A stretch of 64,000 bases of DNA from Lucinisca nassula (Eukaryota; Mollusca; Bivalvia; Lucinida; Lucinidae), in the NCBI GenBank assembly GCA_963580285.1, contig OY757019.1, positions 67,013,076 to 67,077,075 on the forward strand, given 5' to 3'. The notes below the pieces were generated by a model, which was given only the letters and a program-made list of their open reading frames with translations, was not told the DNA's origin and ran no database searches. Shown here piece after piece: positions 23,515-34,484 of the stretch. The translations under genes and the position numbers were made by a program. Each line of letters begins with the position of its first letter. Within the stretch, counting starts at the first letter, position 1.

Positions 23515-26500
23515 CTATGTGGATTTCATGTGCAAAAAGACTATTTTGTGATCTGACCAGTATGTTTCACATGTTCCAACTGCACCATCAACATATGAAA
23601 AATCAACATTAGAAAATACCAAATCAAGCGTTGTCATATGATCTGTGGTACATTCTTTTATAAGCATTTTGCATGAAAACTTATCACTTAATTTCTTAAC
23701 AATGCTATGTTTCAGCAAAACATTAATATTGAAATCTCCAATTATCATCAATGGCTTTGATGGGGTCAAATATGGAATAAGTTCTTTGTTCAGACAAGAA
23801 AGAAGATTACTGTCAGACATTTGAGGTGACTTATACAAAAATACAATCTGACTTTCAATCGAGACATGCCTGGCAGTTATCATAATAAATTCTAATGTAT
23901 CTGAACTATACTTTCTCTTCTGTATAATAATGATATCATCTTTGACATAAACTGCTAATCCATGAGGAGGTCTTTTGCAAGTACTGTATCCAATTTGGTC
24001 ATTTCTTGTCAAACAATAGCCTTCTATTACATAATCACTATCATTATCAGGCTGATGTAGTCGTGTTTCTGCTAATCCAAATATGTGCGTTGACAACAGA
24101 TTTTTGTCATGTCTAACATCATCAAAATGAAGATTCAAGGATCTACAATTATTGAAAGCAACTTTGAAATGCGAAACTGGATCTATCAATTCTAAAGATG
24201 TATCACACAGCTGAAGCACTGCTGTTTCATGCAATCGCTGCATTTCTGTCTTAACCTGATCATCAACTTGTAATGCTTTCTCATTGAAGTTAAGGATCTG
24301 AAGCTTCTCAATTGACCTTACCCTGCTGAGTGCTACATAGTGTAAATGTGGAACTTTGCGGGTTTTACGTTGTGATAAGTCAATAACAACTCTTTCAAGG
24401 GTACTACCTTGTGCTCTATGTACTGAACGCCCTGCAGAAGGTTGCAAAGGGAATTGAACTCTCTGAAAGGTCTTTCTGTTGTAAGTAAATGACCTGTTGA
24501 CATCAAAAATTGGTGTCCAATTTTCATCAATATTGCTATGATACAGTCCCCTGTTTTTGTATTTGATTCTTGTTTCCATTCCTGCTTTTTTGTCATCAAA
24601 CTGGACCCAAATTATACTTGGACGTCGTGTGGTTTGTAGTTTATACTCAATAAACTTAACTACACATGATGCTCCATTTGCTAGTCCATCTTCTGTTTTT
24701 ATGTTTATTGTTAAATCATAAATCATGTCAACAACAACTGTTAACGAGCAATGTAAATTTGCTGTTTGGTTTGAATCTGTGACATTCTTTAGATTCTTGA
24801 GTGCACAGTCTATCTTTTCTTTAGATAACTTAGGTGAGACATATGTATCCATGCATGGTATTTCAACCTTTTCTGTTGCCATATTTCTTATAATTTCATC
24901 ATTAAAAACATGCATGAAATAGTTTTCTGCAAAGAGGTGAGGCACATTTTTCTGATACTCAGTATCTTTTTTAGTTACTTCACATTGCTTAAACCTATTC
25001 TTGTCTTCAGCAGTCAAGGCATTGATCCTTAATCTATTTAACAATTCTGCAAATTCAATGTCATCTTTTTGTCTCATAATTTCTGTTAGTTCAAACATGG
25101 TAAATAAGTCTTTCCAGAGATTTTGTGATAAAGCAGCTGCATCATGTTTCATGTCATTAAATATCCAATCACCACTCACTGGTTTCAACTGATAAAGATC
25201 ACCAACAGCAATAATGCTAACACCACCAAAAGGCGTTCTTGTTCCTTTCAATGCTTGAAGTCTCTGATCAATAAAATTCAACATAGAATTACTAACCATT
25301 GAAATTTCATCAATAATCACAACTGACAAATCACGGTATTTTGATCTAAAGGTATTCAGACTGTCACAGGTTAATGTTTGATCCGATTGCTTATACTTTT
25401 GTTTAAATGCAGATGAGATGGTAGAACCATTAATATTAAATGCTGCTTTTCCTGTAAATGCACAAAGAAGAACCCTTGTGTGATCCGCATCTTCTCCTTC
25501 TTTCAGATTTAATATTCTAAACAAAGTCTGATACAATGCTCGAATAACTAGACTTTTTCCAACACCAGCTCCACCAGAAAGAAATGCATATAAGGGGGCA
25601 TCTTTTGTTTTAATCCAGTGAATCACATGATAGTAAAACTGTTTTTGTTTACTATTTAAACACTGCAGGAGCTTTCTGTAATCAATATCTGAAAGAATAT
25701 TTTCATTCACATCAATTTGAGGTGCAGAAACGTAACATCCAATTTCAGTCCCTATATCATAGTCTCTATGCTCAATTCTATCAGGATTAAAATATATAAA
25801 CTCTTCAGACTGAATTGGTTCAATTTCAGCATCATCACCTTCAACTTGTTGTGTACTTGGAGCAATATCATCGAATGCATCATATTCAATTTCTGCTAAA
25901 TCTCTTGCTAATTCCAACTCTTCAGCATAATGTTCGTAAGTGGAACATTTATGATCTATCACATGCTTCATTGACTCATAGTGTTCTTTATATGTTCTAA
26001 AAGTTCCAAGTAAGTCAGTCTCTTCATTTCTCCATGGGTGAAAAAGTAGAAGTTTCTCTCTATAATAGTTCTCTTCATCTGTTTTGCGATTGAATCTCAC
26101 ATACCTTATTATTTTAGAATTACGACATCGTTTGATTTTTATGCCATTCTTTAAAGTTAAAATAGTTTCACCATCACCAAAGCATTCTTCATCTGACACT
26201 TCTGCATCTTTCTCATAATCTTGCTCCTCCTCATCTCTACTATCATTATGTCCATCTGGGTAAATGACTTCTAACTCAGACACATAATCGGCTAAGCAAT
26301 ACTTTTCCAATGGTTTGGGACGCTTCGAGTATCTTTTAATTTTATTGTCTGACATTATATCTGTCGAGTCTGCCGGCAATTCATCAAGTACTGACTTTGG
26401 TTTCAGTAACTGTACTCTCTGGGTTGGAAGTGACGTATTTATGAAGACAACACTCCTTGAACTTTTAGTCAATGGCATTTGCAGTACCAAATAAACTGCC

Positions 26501-28866
26501 TCTTGTGCACTTACTTCAACACTGTTTGAAAACACATTTCCAATATGTCTAACTTGTCTTTTGAGATCCATATTGCCATTCCTTGCTTCTTTTGCAGCTG
26601 CATGCAACAAATTACTCATCCCTCTTTGAGATTTACTAATATATGAAACTATATACATAGCACAAGCATATGGATCTAACACAAATTGTATATCAATGTT
26701 TGCCTTCCAAGCTTTTAACACACTATCATTGTACAAATTTACACGGATTTCACTTGGTTTTCTTTTCAAAAACACTTTTGAAGAGTTTAAAGAACTTCTG
26801 ATGCATTTAATATATTCTTCCTCACTCATTCGGACAACACTTGTCAGAAACTCCTCATAAGACATATCATATCCATCTTTCTTACTGTTCATTGTTTTCT
26901 GTAAGTTTTGGTATAATTTATAATACTTGTCTTTTTCAGTTTCGAGAGGCTGTAAGACCATAGTTTTGGAAAGAGGTGGCAAAGGATAACCAAATCGACA
27001 GATTTTATCTTCTCGTTTTCTACATGTTCTAGAATGTTTGTGAATTTGAAGTTCTATTAAATGACGAAGATATGAATTATCTATAGAACATTTCAAATAC
27101 TGATCCACATAAGCAGCCAACTCTACATCCGAATCCACATTGAATTTTGGTGCATTCTGTACCCATACAATCATATGAATGTGTGGCGATCCACGTTGCT
27201 GAAATTTCACTCTAAAAAAGTAATCAACAACTTTTCCAAGAGGTTCATGCTCACTCTTCAGAACTGTGTTGATGAATTCTTTAACTCTATGCTCGAAATA
27301 TCTAGAACAAGTGACTGGATCCGATTGAATAAGTTTTATCTTTTGTTCCCATGCCAAGTTTTCAATTTGATCATCAGTGTAGTTGAAATTTTTATTTAAG
27401 GTAGCTAGCATTTTCAAAAGCTCAATCCATCTTGTATCAGCCGAGGACAATGACATAAACCAAGTTGGCAAACCCAACTGACGAATCATAGCATAAACAT
27501 CTTTTTTTCTAGATTCTAAATATGCTGGAGAATTTCTTAGCTGTTTAAACAAATAGTAACCTTCATCATTTTTTACAATACTGTCAATACACTCTGAGTT
27601 TCTTGCTTGTACAGCAGTAATATTATTTGTTCCCGTTTGACACCTTCTAACAGCAAGGTTTGCTTTATCGTTCAGTTGCTTCATTTGTATTTTTTTCAGT
27701 TTAAAAAATATATTGGGTACACTGTTAGCAGCACGCCTATCCTGGCTTCTCAATTCCCATTTTGCAATATCACTATAATGTACAGGCACTTTTCTATCAT
27801 CATTATCTATGCGCCTCTGCCCACAAAATATGGTTGGAAAACAAAGATATTCTGAATCTTTATCTTGAAATATACTGAGTGGCCTTTGACCTTCTCCAGG
27901 AGCAAATGTGAATGTAGAATTTCTGTTTTCAAGATCTGCATCATCCAATAGAGTGTCAATATTTCCCACATTTTCTTGTGCGATTTCTTCTGCATCTGAA
28001 TCATACAGTTCTTCGACATGAGGTGTGTTATGATTTGAAATATCATCATTTTTTTCTAACTGATCGTTTGGATAATTGTTACACATTTCACTAACAACAC
28101 CATCAAAATCAATAATATCATACTTTGAACATTCTTTTGTACACAACTCAAAAAAATTATGTATAACCTCAGCTTGGTTCTGATTACATGGACTATCCTG
28201 AAGACTTTCATCCAAAACACCATCAGAATCATCATTATTTGTTTCAGAGCAGGTTTTTTTTTGTGATTCAAAAAATGCATGCAGTGTTTCATTACTTTCT
28301 TCTGTGATTCTCTTTAACCACTGCTGGTCTATTTCAACATTTGCGTTTTTGTACAATTCACTACCACTCATTAGCCAATGCAAAGCACAAAGCACATGAT
28401 ATGGTCGAACATTTTCTGAGAAAACATATGACTTAAATGACATCTTCTTCTTTAATTTCACTGCAACTGTAACATTTTCATCAAAAGGCCTAGGTAAAGC
28501 ATTTACAACTGGTTGAATGTCAACAGGTACATTAACAACATTTCCTTTTACTGATAACTGGCGACCTCTAGGTAGTTCTCTCATCTGCATGAATGGTATA
28601 CGTAAAGCAATAAGGCGTTCTTCAAGTGGAAACAGCTCCAATTCTTTTGGTTTTTGTGGCCACTTCATTCCGTTTACAACAGATAATTTTGGGACTTTAC
28701 CACACTTAATATTGTCTTTGCATGTACAGCATATCCATTCTTCTTCATTGACTGATTTCACCCCTGTTAAGTACTTTTCCTTGTCTTTAGAAATAAATGT
28801 CTTAGCTTTTGATACAGTCTCTTCAAACCATGTCTGTTGACAGCAACTACATATATAGACAGGTCA
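23515..28866 (-). CDS. Helentron Rep-helicase-endonuclease
   Basis: A 1,748-codon frame from 28,761, open upstream to about 28,866. The upstream codons give CSCCQQTWF, which with WICCTCK (residues 9-15) makes the Cys-rich finger. Residues 400-720: Rep domain, with HUH motif HIH at 527-529 in GSPHIHMIVW and the tyrosine pair Y703/Y707 in MYIVSYISK (nicking and joining of single-stranded DNA). Residues 1030-1490: Pif1-like helicase, Walker A GGAGVGKS (1063-1070), DEISM (1151-1155), GDLYQ (1187-1191), AGRSVHRAQGST (1443-1454) and YVALSR (1475-1480). Residues 1533-1748: APE-like endonuclease with FNNCRSL, GLAETRL (E1565), GDFN (1675-1678), TLDLVF and SDH (1736-1738). No catalytic residue I know is missing. 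The true N-terminus is upstream, beyond a frameshift at about 28,860. It may be recently active, or supplied as an assembly with indel errors. Confidence 0.92.
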
Positions 28867-29816
28867 ACTGATATATTCTTGTGAAACTTTTCAATACAAA
28901 CATCAATATCACTACCACATTTTCTGCGCTTTGTGTTTATCTTTTCAACTTGTGAAAAAGATGGATCTTTACGCTTGGTAGCTTTTCTTTTACTGTCTAT
29001 AATGTTTTCAGCTTTCTTGTTTTTTTCATTTAGTCTCCACTGTTGTTTTGCAACCCTTTCTTGTTCTAATTTGTATGGATCTGATCTCGCCTTCCTCTTT
29101 GATAGATTTTGTATTGCAATATCTTTTTTTTTTAATTCAAGGCATTCTCGAGATTCTCGTTTCTTTTCACTTTCCCATTTTTTGTATTCATCTATTAATC
29201 TAGCCCTTCTCATACATGCCTTTGTCATAGCTTTGTCTTTTCTACGATATTCTTCAGATTGTCTAGCAGTCTGCATTGATTTAAGTGCATATTCTTTATC
29301 CTTTTTTCGATGTTCTTCAGATTGTCTAGCACTCTGCTTTGATTTTAGCGTATATTCTTTATCCTTTTTTCGATATTCTTCAGACTGTCTAGCACTCTGC
29401 TTAGATTTTAGTGCATATTCTTTATCCTTTTTTCGATATTCTTCAGACTGTCTAGCACTCTGCTTAGATTTTAGTGTATATTCTTTATCCTTTTTTCGAT
29501 ATTCTTCAGATTGTCTAGCACTCTGCATTGATTTTAGTGTATATTCTTTATCCTTTTTTCGATATTCTTCAGACTGTCTAGCACTCTGCTTAGATTTTAG
29601 TGTATATTCTTTATCCTTTTTTCGATATTCTTCAGACTGTCTAGCACTCTGCTTAGATTTTAGTGTATATTCTTTATCCTTTTTTCGATATTCTTCAGAC
29701 TGTCTAGCACTCTGCATTGATTTTAGTGTATATTCTTTATCCTTTTTCGGTATTCTTCAGACTGTCTCGCACTCTGCTTTGATTTTAGTGTATACTCTTT
29801 GTCTTTTCCTTTGAAG
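28767..29816 (-). pseudogene. Helentron charged repeat domain (linker)
   Basis: The frame 29,717-28,767 (316 codons) encodes eight copies of a 21-residue unit like SARQSEEYRKKDKEYTLKSK; a ninth lies upstream in a shifted frame after a one-base loss near 29,748. Then comes a basic region (KRKARSDPYKLEQERVAKQQ) and the start of the finger region (CIEKFHKNISVDL), where the frame changes into the Rep-helicase frame. Predicted long charged helix or coiled coil. Charged repeats between protease and Rep domains are common in Helitron polyproteins; their function is unknown. Confidence 0.8.
29214..29806 (-). repeat. 63-bp coding minisatellite, about nine units
   Basis: DNA repeat underlying the 21-residue units. 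Central units are almost identical; the outer two (low-coordinate end) are diverged. Nearly all changes keep the 63-bp frame except the one-base deletion near 29,748. Confidence 0.9.
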
Positions 29817-30731
29817 TTAAGAGTCTTGCCTTCGTTTCTCCATATAAACTCTCATATATTCTTTTCTTTCTGTAGCTTTTTTCTTGTTTATTTTTATTTC
29901 TTTGTTCCTCATCTTTTGATTTTTTGTCACATTTGTACTATTCCGTGTCTTTTCTTCAAGTTTATAATTTTGATCCTTAAAGTATTTGCCAATAAGTGTT
30001 GCATGATTTTCACTGCTTGAATTAGCAAATAAGTCTTCTCTTGCATGTGAATTCCTCATATGGCTTTCAGACACCTTTCTCTTGTAAGTTACAGTTTTCC
30101 AAGCATAGTCACATGGAGTGTCAGTATGGCTGTCTGCATGATTTTCAATATCAAATATTGAATGATGCTCTGGATTAGATAAGTCAAAGTCTATAGGAAG
30201 AATTTCAAACTGCGTGGAAATTGAAATCATCATACTTTCAAACAATGCATATAGAAATGCAACTAGATCATTTAAACAATTGAAAGCAGCTAGTAATGAT
30301 TTTCCATCCGGAACAGATAATCCATTTAAACCATGTGAATGTGAATCAAATATAAAATATTTACAATCTCTCTTGAACACAGAGCAACAAATTGAACCCA
30401 TCATTAATAAAACACTTGGAGAATTTTGTAGAGAAGTGTACAATGCTTGGTGAAGAGTAGGTAAACTGGTATTGACAAACTGTTCTGTGCAAAGACCTGT
30501 CACAATAGCAGATGTTTTCACAATAACTTCTTTGTTTAAAATTGAAACTAATCTTGGAAGTTCATCAAAGCTTAGTAACTTACTCCTGAATTTACCTTCT
30601 GCCTTTAATTCACCAATGATCTTATTATATAGACTATCTCCAGCTAAAAGAATGTTGTCTAGATCTGTACTACAAGCAATGTCTATGCTGCATATATTAA
30701 TGAACAAAGTGCATTTGCAGTACATTGGCAT
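29817..30731 (-). pseudogene. Helentron protease region, C-terminal part
   Basis: 304 codons. It contains DLDNILLAGDSLYN, VLLMMGSICC and FIFDSHSHGLNGL, the last with the Asp-His pair expected of the protease active site. Then comes an acidic linker, ending KKATERKEYMRVYMEKRR before a frame change at 29,817. It joins the 30,683-31,366 frame through a shift of about one base near 30,690. OTU-like or related papain-fold proteases occur upstream of Rep in many Helitron proteins. Confidence 0.7.
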
Positions 30732-31366
30732 CCTCTGGACTCATTGCTAAATATTTCTGAACCTTGGTGAAAAGATCCCAGTTCAAATTTGACAGAGTTA
30801 AATGGACCATTAGAAGGCTTCCATAGCACTGTTTCAGTTTGTTCCATTAAAGGAAATGCTGTATACATAATTTTTTCATCAACTTGTGTGAAGCTTGAAA
30901 ATACAGTGTTTGTAAATTCTATGGGTGAATGTATTTTGGTATTTTGTCCTACTTGTTGTCTGTTAATATTGTCATTTGAACTTTGCAAAACTTCGATATT
31001 TTGTTCTGGTTGTTTTCTGTAAATATCTTTGTCATTTCTACTTTGTAATACTGAGTTCATATCTTTGTCATTTCTACTTTGTAAAACTGAAGCATCAGAT
31101 GTCACGCTGAGGCAGGTCATACCCACATCTGAAGAACTAGATGACCCTGGGCCAGATGATACGCTGGGGCAGGTCATACCCACATCTGACAAAATAATTG
31201 ACCCTGGCACAGATGTCCCCATCGCTGCAAGCGACTGGGGCTTAGATCCTCCACGATCTATGAGGGGGGTCAGGCCCACATCTGAGATAAGTAACCCAGG
31301 GCTACCATCATTAGCCCTCACCATGGTCTTTGCCAATGACTTCTTCCAGGTCTTTTTGCGTGGCAT
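30683..31366 (-). pseudogene. Helentron N-terminus and protease catalytic cysteine region
   Basis: 227 codons starting at ATG 31,364-31,366 with MPRKKTWKKSLAKTMV, a likely natural start because basic 'PRKK' starts are common in this protein family. Short internal repeats follow: DVGLT/DVGMT three times, VLQSRNDKD twice. Near the end, GCQCTANALCSLIY holds the putative nucleophile cysteine. The frame stops at 30,683-30,685, and the next domain continues in another frame, so one indel breaks the protease. Confidence 0.7.
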
Positions 31367-31594
31367 ACCTCAACCTGAAAGATACAAAAGTAGGTGTCTG
31401 CTTTAAAAGGAAAAGGGGAAATGATATTATCTTTAAATAATTCAAAATCTTGCCTATACTAAATGAATTTTTGTAAAACAGACAGATTTTCTTTTCTCGC
31501 TTGAGCATAGTAATTTAACAAGGTAATCCCCCCAAAAACAAATGATAATCCTCTAGACTTTTATCATTCTGTATAGTTTTGGCCAAGCATTTTT
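31367..31594. other. AT-rich stretch, presumed Helentron 5' flank
   Basis: No gene or element end recognised. The Helentron 5' terminus and promoter should lie here or a little beyond, but no head motif like those of the array families is present on the minus strand. Confidence 0.5.
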
Positions 31595-32162
31595 AATAGG
31601 AGACTTCAATGTGAGACTTCAATGTGTGCGCCTGATGCTCCGTCTTTGGTCGAATCCCTCGGAGTCTAACTGTTGGTTTTCTTTTGCTCCAGCAATTCTG
31701 TTGTTGTATGCTGTTGAGTGCTCAACCTTGTTTCATCTCTGTAGTTTTTTATTTGTATGTTCTCGGAGATGTTACACTGATGAGTTAGGAAGCTTTCATG
31801 CAGACTAAACAAAATTAGTGTATACCGCGACAGAGGTAAGGGCGGGGATTATGGCCATGTAAAATCGATTTAAGCCCCCCAGTGGAATTCTTTCCACTGA
31901 CCATTCCAAGGCGGTTCTTCTGTGGCGGTTTATTTATGTTGTTGTTTGTTACTTACTGTGTGTATCACTTGTGTCTTTTTATTTTGGATGGCCATTTGGC
32001 CATTTTGTGGGAAAGTAACTGTCCTTATGGCCTTCCTTTGTTTAGGTTTCCATTATGGTCTGGTCACTTCATATTTGTGTTTCTTTCCCTTTGGTGTCTT
32101 TGATGGGTGGAGTAAGTTAATTGTATCGATTCCTGATCTTTGTTTTACTCCTACTTTAAAAG
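31595..32162 (+). repeat. Repeat R, copy 2 (near full length)
   Basis: About 560 bp. Shares with copy 3 (32,460-33,015) 'ttggttttcttttgctcc', 'tgtttcatctctgt', 'gtaaaatcgatttaagccc' and 'gtgggaaagtaactgtcc'. Its last 245 bp match copy 1 at 22,342. Unknown interspersed repeat; the small open frame (31,882-32,103) is conserved among copies but has no recognisable domain. Confidence 0.8.
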
Positions 32163-32459
32163 CCAACTAAACTGTGTAAACAACAGCAACAGATGATGGT
32201 GAAAGTTGGGGCCCTGAAAAAATGGTTTTAACCCTTCCTCACATTCATTATTACTTTACATCCCAAACTTGTTCTTTCATTGCAGTTTCATTTCATTTAT
32301 TTTCATTTTTTATATCTTTTAATTTTCTAACACTTATGACTGTGTGTCCAAATTATTTAATTTAGTAAAAGTTACCGAGTTACCACCTGTTTGGGAAAAA
32401 AACTACTTTTCCCAAAGCTTACTAAGAATAAGAGAGAATTTAATTCTATGTAATGTTGG
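32163..32459. other. AT-rich spacer between R copies
   Basis: No gene or repeat recognised. Confidence 0.6.
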
Positions 32460-33015
32460 TTAGTGCCTGAAGTTCTGTCTCTGGTCGGGTCCATCAGAGT
32501 CTAAATGTTGGTTTTCTTTTGCTCCAGCATTTCAGTGATTCCTTGCTGTCGAATCCTCACCGTTGTTTCATCTCTGTGGTTCTTTGATTTTTGTGTTCAC
32601 AGCAATGTTGCACTGATGAGTTGGGAGGCATTCATGAGGACTGAACAAATTGTCTAAATTGCTATGGAAATAAGTGTGAAGATTGTGACAACGTAAAATC
32701 GATTTAAGCCCCCAGTGGAGTTTGTTTTACTGACTGTTCCAAGATGGTTCTTCTGTCCCGGTTCATTTTTGTTATGGTTTGTCTTTGAGTGTTTGTATCG
32801 CTTATATTATTTTGTTTTGGATAGCCAATTGGCCATTTTGTGGGAAAGTAACTGTCCTTTTTGGCTTTCCACTATTGATGTTTCCATTAGGGTCTGGTTG
32901 TTTCATGTTTGTGTTTCTTTCCCTTTGGTGTCTCTTTCCCTTTGGTGTCTCTGATCGGAGCTGTGGCTTAATTGCATCAATTCCTGATCATTACCTTCAC
33001 TTCTATTTTGTTTGT
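32460..33015 (+). repeat. Repeat R, copy 3
   Basis: More diverged copy, same orientation as copies 1 and 2. The phrase 'tctttccctttggtgtc' is duplicated at about 32,920-32,950. It ends 'ttcctgatcattaccttcac', which recurs at 36,645, where it is also followed by the tRNA-like SINE. Confidence 0.8.
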
Positions 33016-33039
33016 TACGTTTACCACCCACTCTGCACA

Positions 33040-33302
33040 ATCTAGGTTAATTTTAGCCAGTAAAGTTACCTAACCACACTATCAGGGCACCCTCATACTA
33101 AGATATTCACCAATATAGTGCATATTCTTTGGCCAGAAACTGACAACTACCTTTATTAAATAAGCACAAGGCAGGTAATGACCTTATAATAGATTTCATG
33201 ATCGATCTTCCAGCAATGAATGTTCCTAACCCTAGCAGGTATCCAATCTGCGACCTCCTGATCACAAGTTAGACAGGCATCCTACTGAGCTACCAAGGCC
33301 AG
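33040..33302 (-). mobile_element. tRNA-like SINE, copy 1
   Basis: The minus-strand head at about 33,302-33,235 reads like a tRNA: box A TGGTAGCTCAGTAGGATG and a box B-like GGTCGCAGATTGG. The body extends to about 33,040. A diverged second copy is at about 36,815-37,062, again just after the end of repeat R, so R and this SINE may be one compound unit. No target duplication identified. Confidence 0.7.
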
Positions 33303-33530
33303 AAGGGAAAGAGCTACTAAATTGGCCCGTACCCTATGATTTTATTGTTTGTTAAGAAGTGTCTTTTTGTCTTTCCCTTTGACTTTAAGGATAAGCTCTG
33401 GGTTCTGTTTCAATCAGTTCCTGTTTGAATCAGTTCCTGAAGTATCTTTCAACATCAGTTTTATTACTTTTCTAGTAGTTCTCCAGACAAGCATTGATTA
33501 AAAAAAAGTATAGTTGTTAAAAAAACAGGT

Positions 33531-33875
33531 GTGTGTGTGAATTCGGGTTTAACGTCGCTTTCAACAATTTTTCAGTCATATCACGACGGTGTCTGGTTGC
33601 GACAGGGAGCTCAATGCTCACGTTTATAGTGCTGCCTCACTGAAGTATCATGTCCCAGACACATTACATGATACCACACCCAGTCACATTATCCTGACAC
33701 TGGATCGACCAGTCCTAGCTCTACCCCGTAAATCTGAGTGCCAAGCGAGGAGCAGCTAGTACCATTTTAACGACTTTGGTATGTCGCGGTCGGGATCGAA
33801 CCCGAGACCTCCCGTTCCCCGGAGCGGACACTCTACCAACTGAGCTATCGGGGCCGGTAAAAAAAAAAAAAAAAA
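33531..33875 (-). mobile_element. tRNA-headed SINE with a Nin-DC-like core
   Basis: On the minus strand: a tRNA-like head (about 33,858-33,780; box A TAGCTCAGTTGGTAGAG, box B GGGTTCGATCCC), a middle, a core on the + strand 'caacaatttttcagtcatat' (33,565-33,585) that resembles the deeply conserved Nin-DC SINE domain of molluscs, and a tail ACGTTAAACCCGAATTC plus (AC)n. It is flanked by AAAAAAACAGGT at 33,519-33,530 and 33,876-33,887. The poly-A at 33,859-33,882 belongs to the target tract. The core name is from memory of the published domain. Confidence 0.85.
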
Positions 33876-33887
33876 AAAAAAACAGGT

Positions 33888-34484
33888 ATTTACTGTTCTT
33901 TGATACTGCAATACCTCTTGATGGCCTCTATCATTTTTGCTTATTACTTCAAAAGTTTTTTTGGTTTTTAGAGTATAAGTAACCTAACCTCTGACCTCAA
34001 ACACAATAGCATCAAACATTATTGGCAAGTTCAAATTATCAGCATGCAATATCAAGGATTCTCATGTTTATAATTGTACTTTGTCTTCATTCTTTTGGGC
34101 ACTGTATTATACAAACTATTCTTCTATCAAACAAAAGGTGTGATTCACTCTGATTTTGCCAAAACCATTTACCTATTACTTTTTACTATCATTAACAAAA
34201 CAATCATTCATTTACCTTGAAATACAGTGATGAGCTGTAACTTGTTTTAAGCACAGTTTTCCACTTTTTATACACAACACTAAGTCACTAAGTCACAAAC
34301 ACTGTCTATATATCAGTCACTAAGTCACAAAAACTGTCTATCTATCACTTTGTCAATTATATTTTCTTTTCAGAAATCTTGTTGATACTACAAAAAAGGA
34401 AAGCTGTATTAGTCAAATTTACTGTAAAAAACAAAACCAATTTTTTTAAGAATCTGAAAAAATTACTGTTTCAATAAATTAAGA
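33888..34484. other. AT-rich stretch, nothing recognised
   Basis: Contains a short imperfect duplication of 'cactaagtcacaa' near 34,280-34,330. No gene. Confidence 0.6.

Larger units (their letters stand above)
23515..31366 (-). mobile_element. Helentron (Helitron2-type rolling-circle transposon), coding region
   Basis: On the minus strand in order: an N-terminal basic start with short repeats, an OTU-like cysteine protease region, a Lys/Glu/Arg-rich repeat domain, a Cys-rich finger, HUH Rep, Pif1-like helicase, and a C-terminal APE-like endonuclease. Rep-helicase plus a C-terminal endonuclease is the signature of Helentrons. The long C-terminal frame is open for 1,748 codons; the N-terminal third has frame changes near 28,860, 29,748, 29,817 and 30,690. 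Codon and base composition are AT-rich, unlike the GC-rich arrays around it. Element ends were not found; copies of repeat R lie on both sides. Confidence 0.9.

Noticed and set aside
28933..29814. 293-codon + strand frame opposite the Helentron repeat domain
   Set aside because: It is the antisense of the 63-bp repeats; Ser/Phe/Leu-rich because the other strand encodes Lys/Glu/Arg.
22342..32160. LTR retrotransposon bounded by the two R copies
   Set aside because: No gag, protease, integrase or RT between them; the contents are a Helentron on the minus strand, and a third R copy lies outside.
33780..33858. tRNA gene on the minus strand
   Set aside because: It has A and B boxes but continues into a SINE body and tail and has target duplications on both sides. 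The same reasoning applies to 8,990-9,060, 18,555-18,622, 33,235-33,302 and 40,222-40,294.
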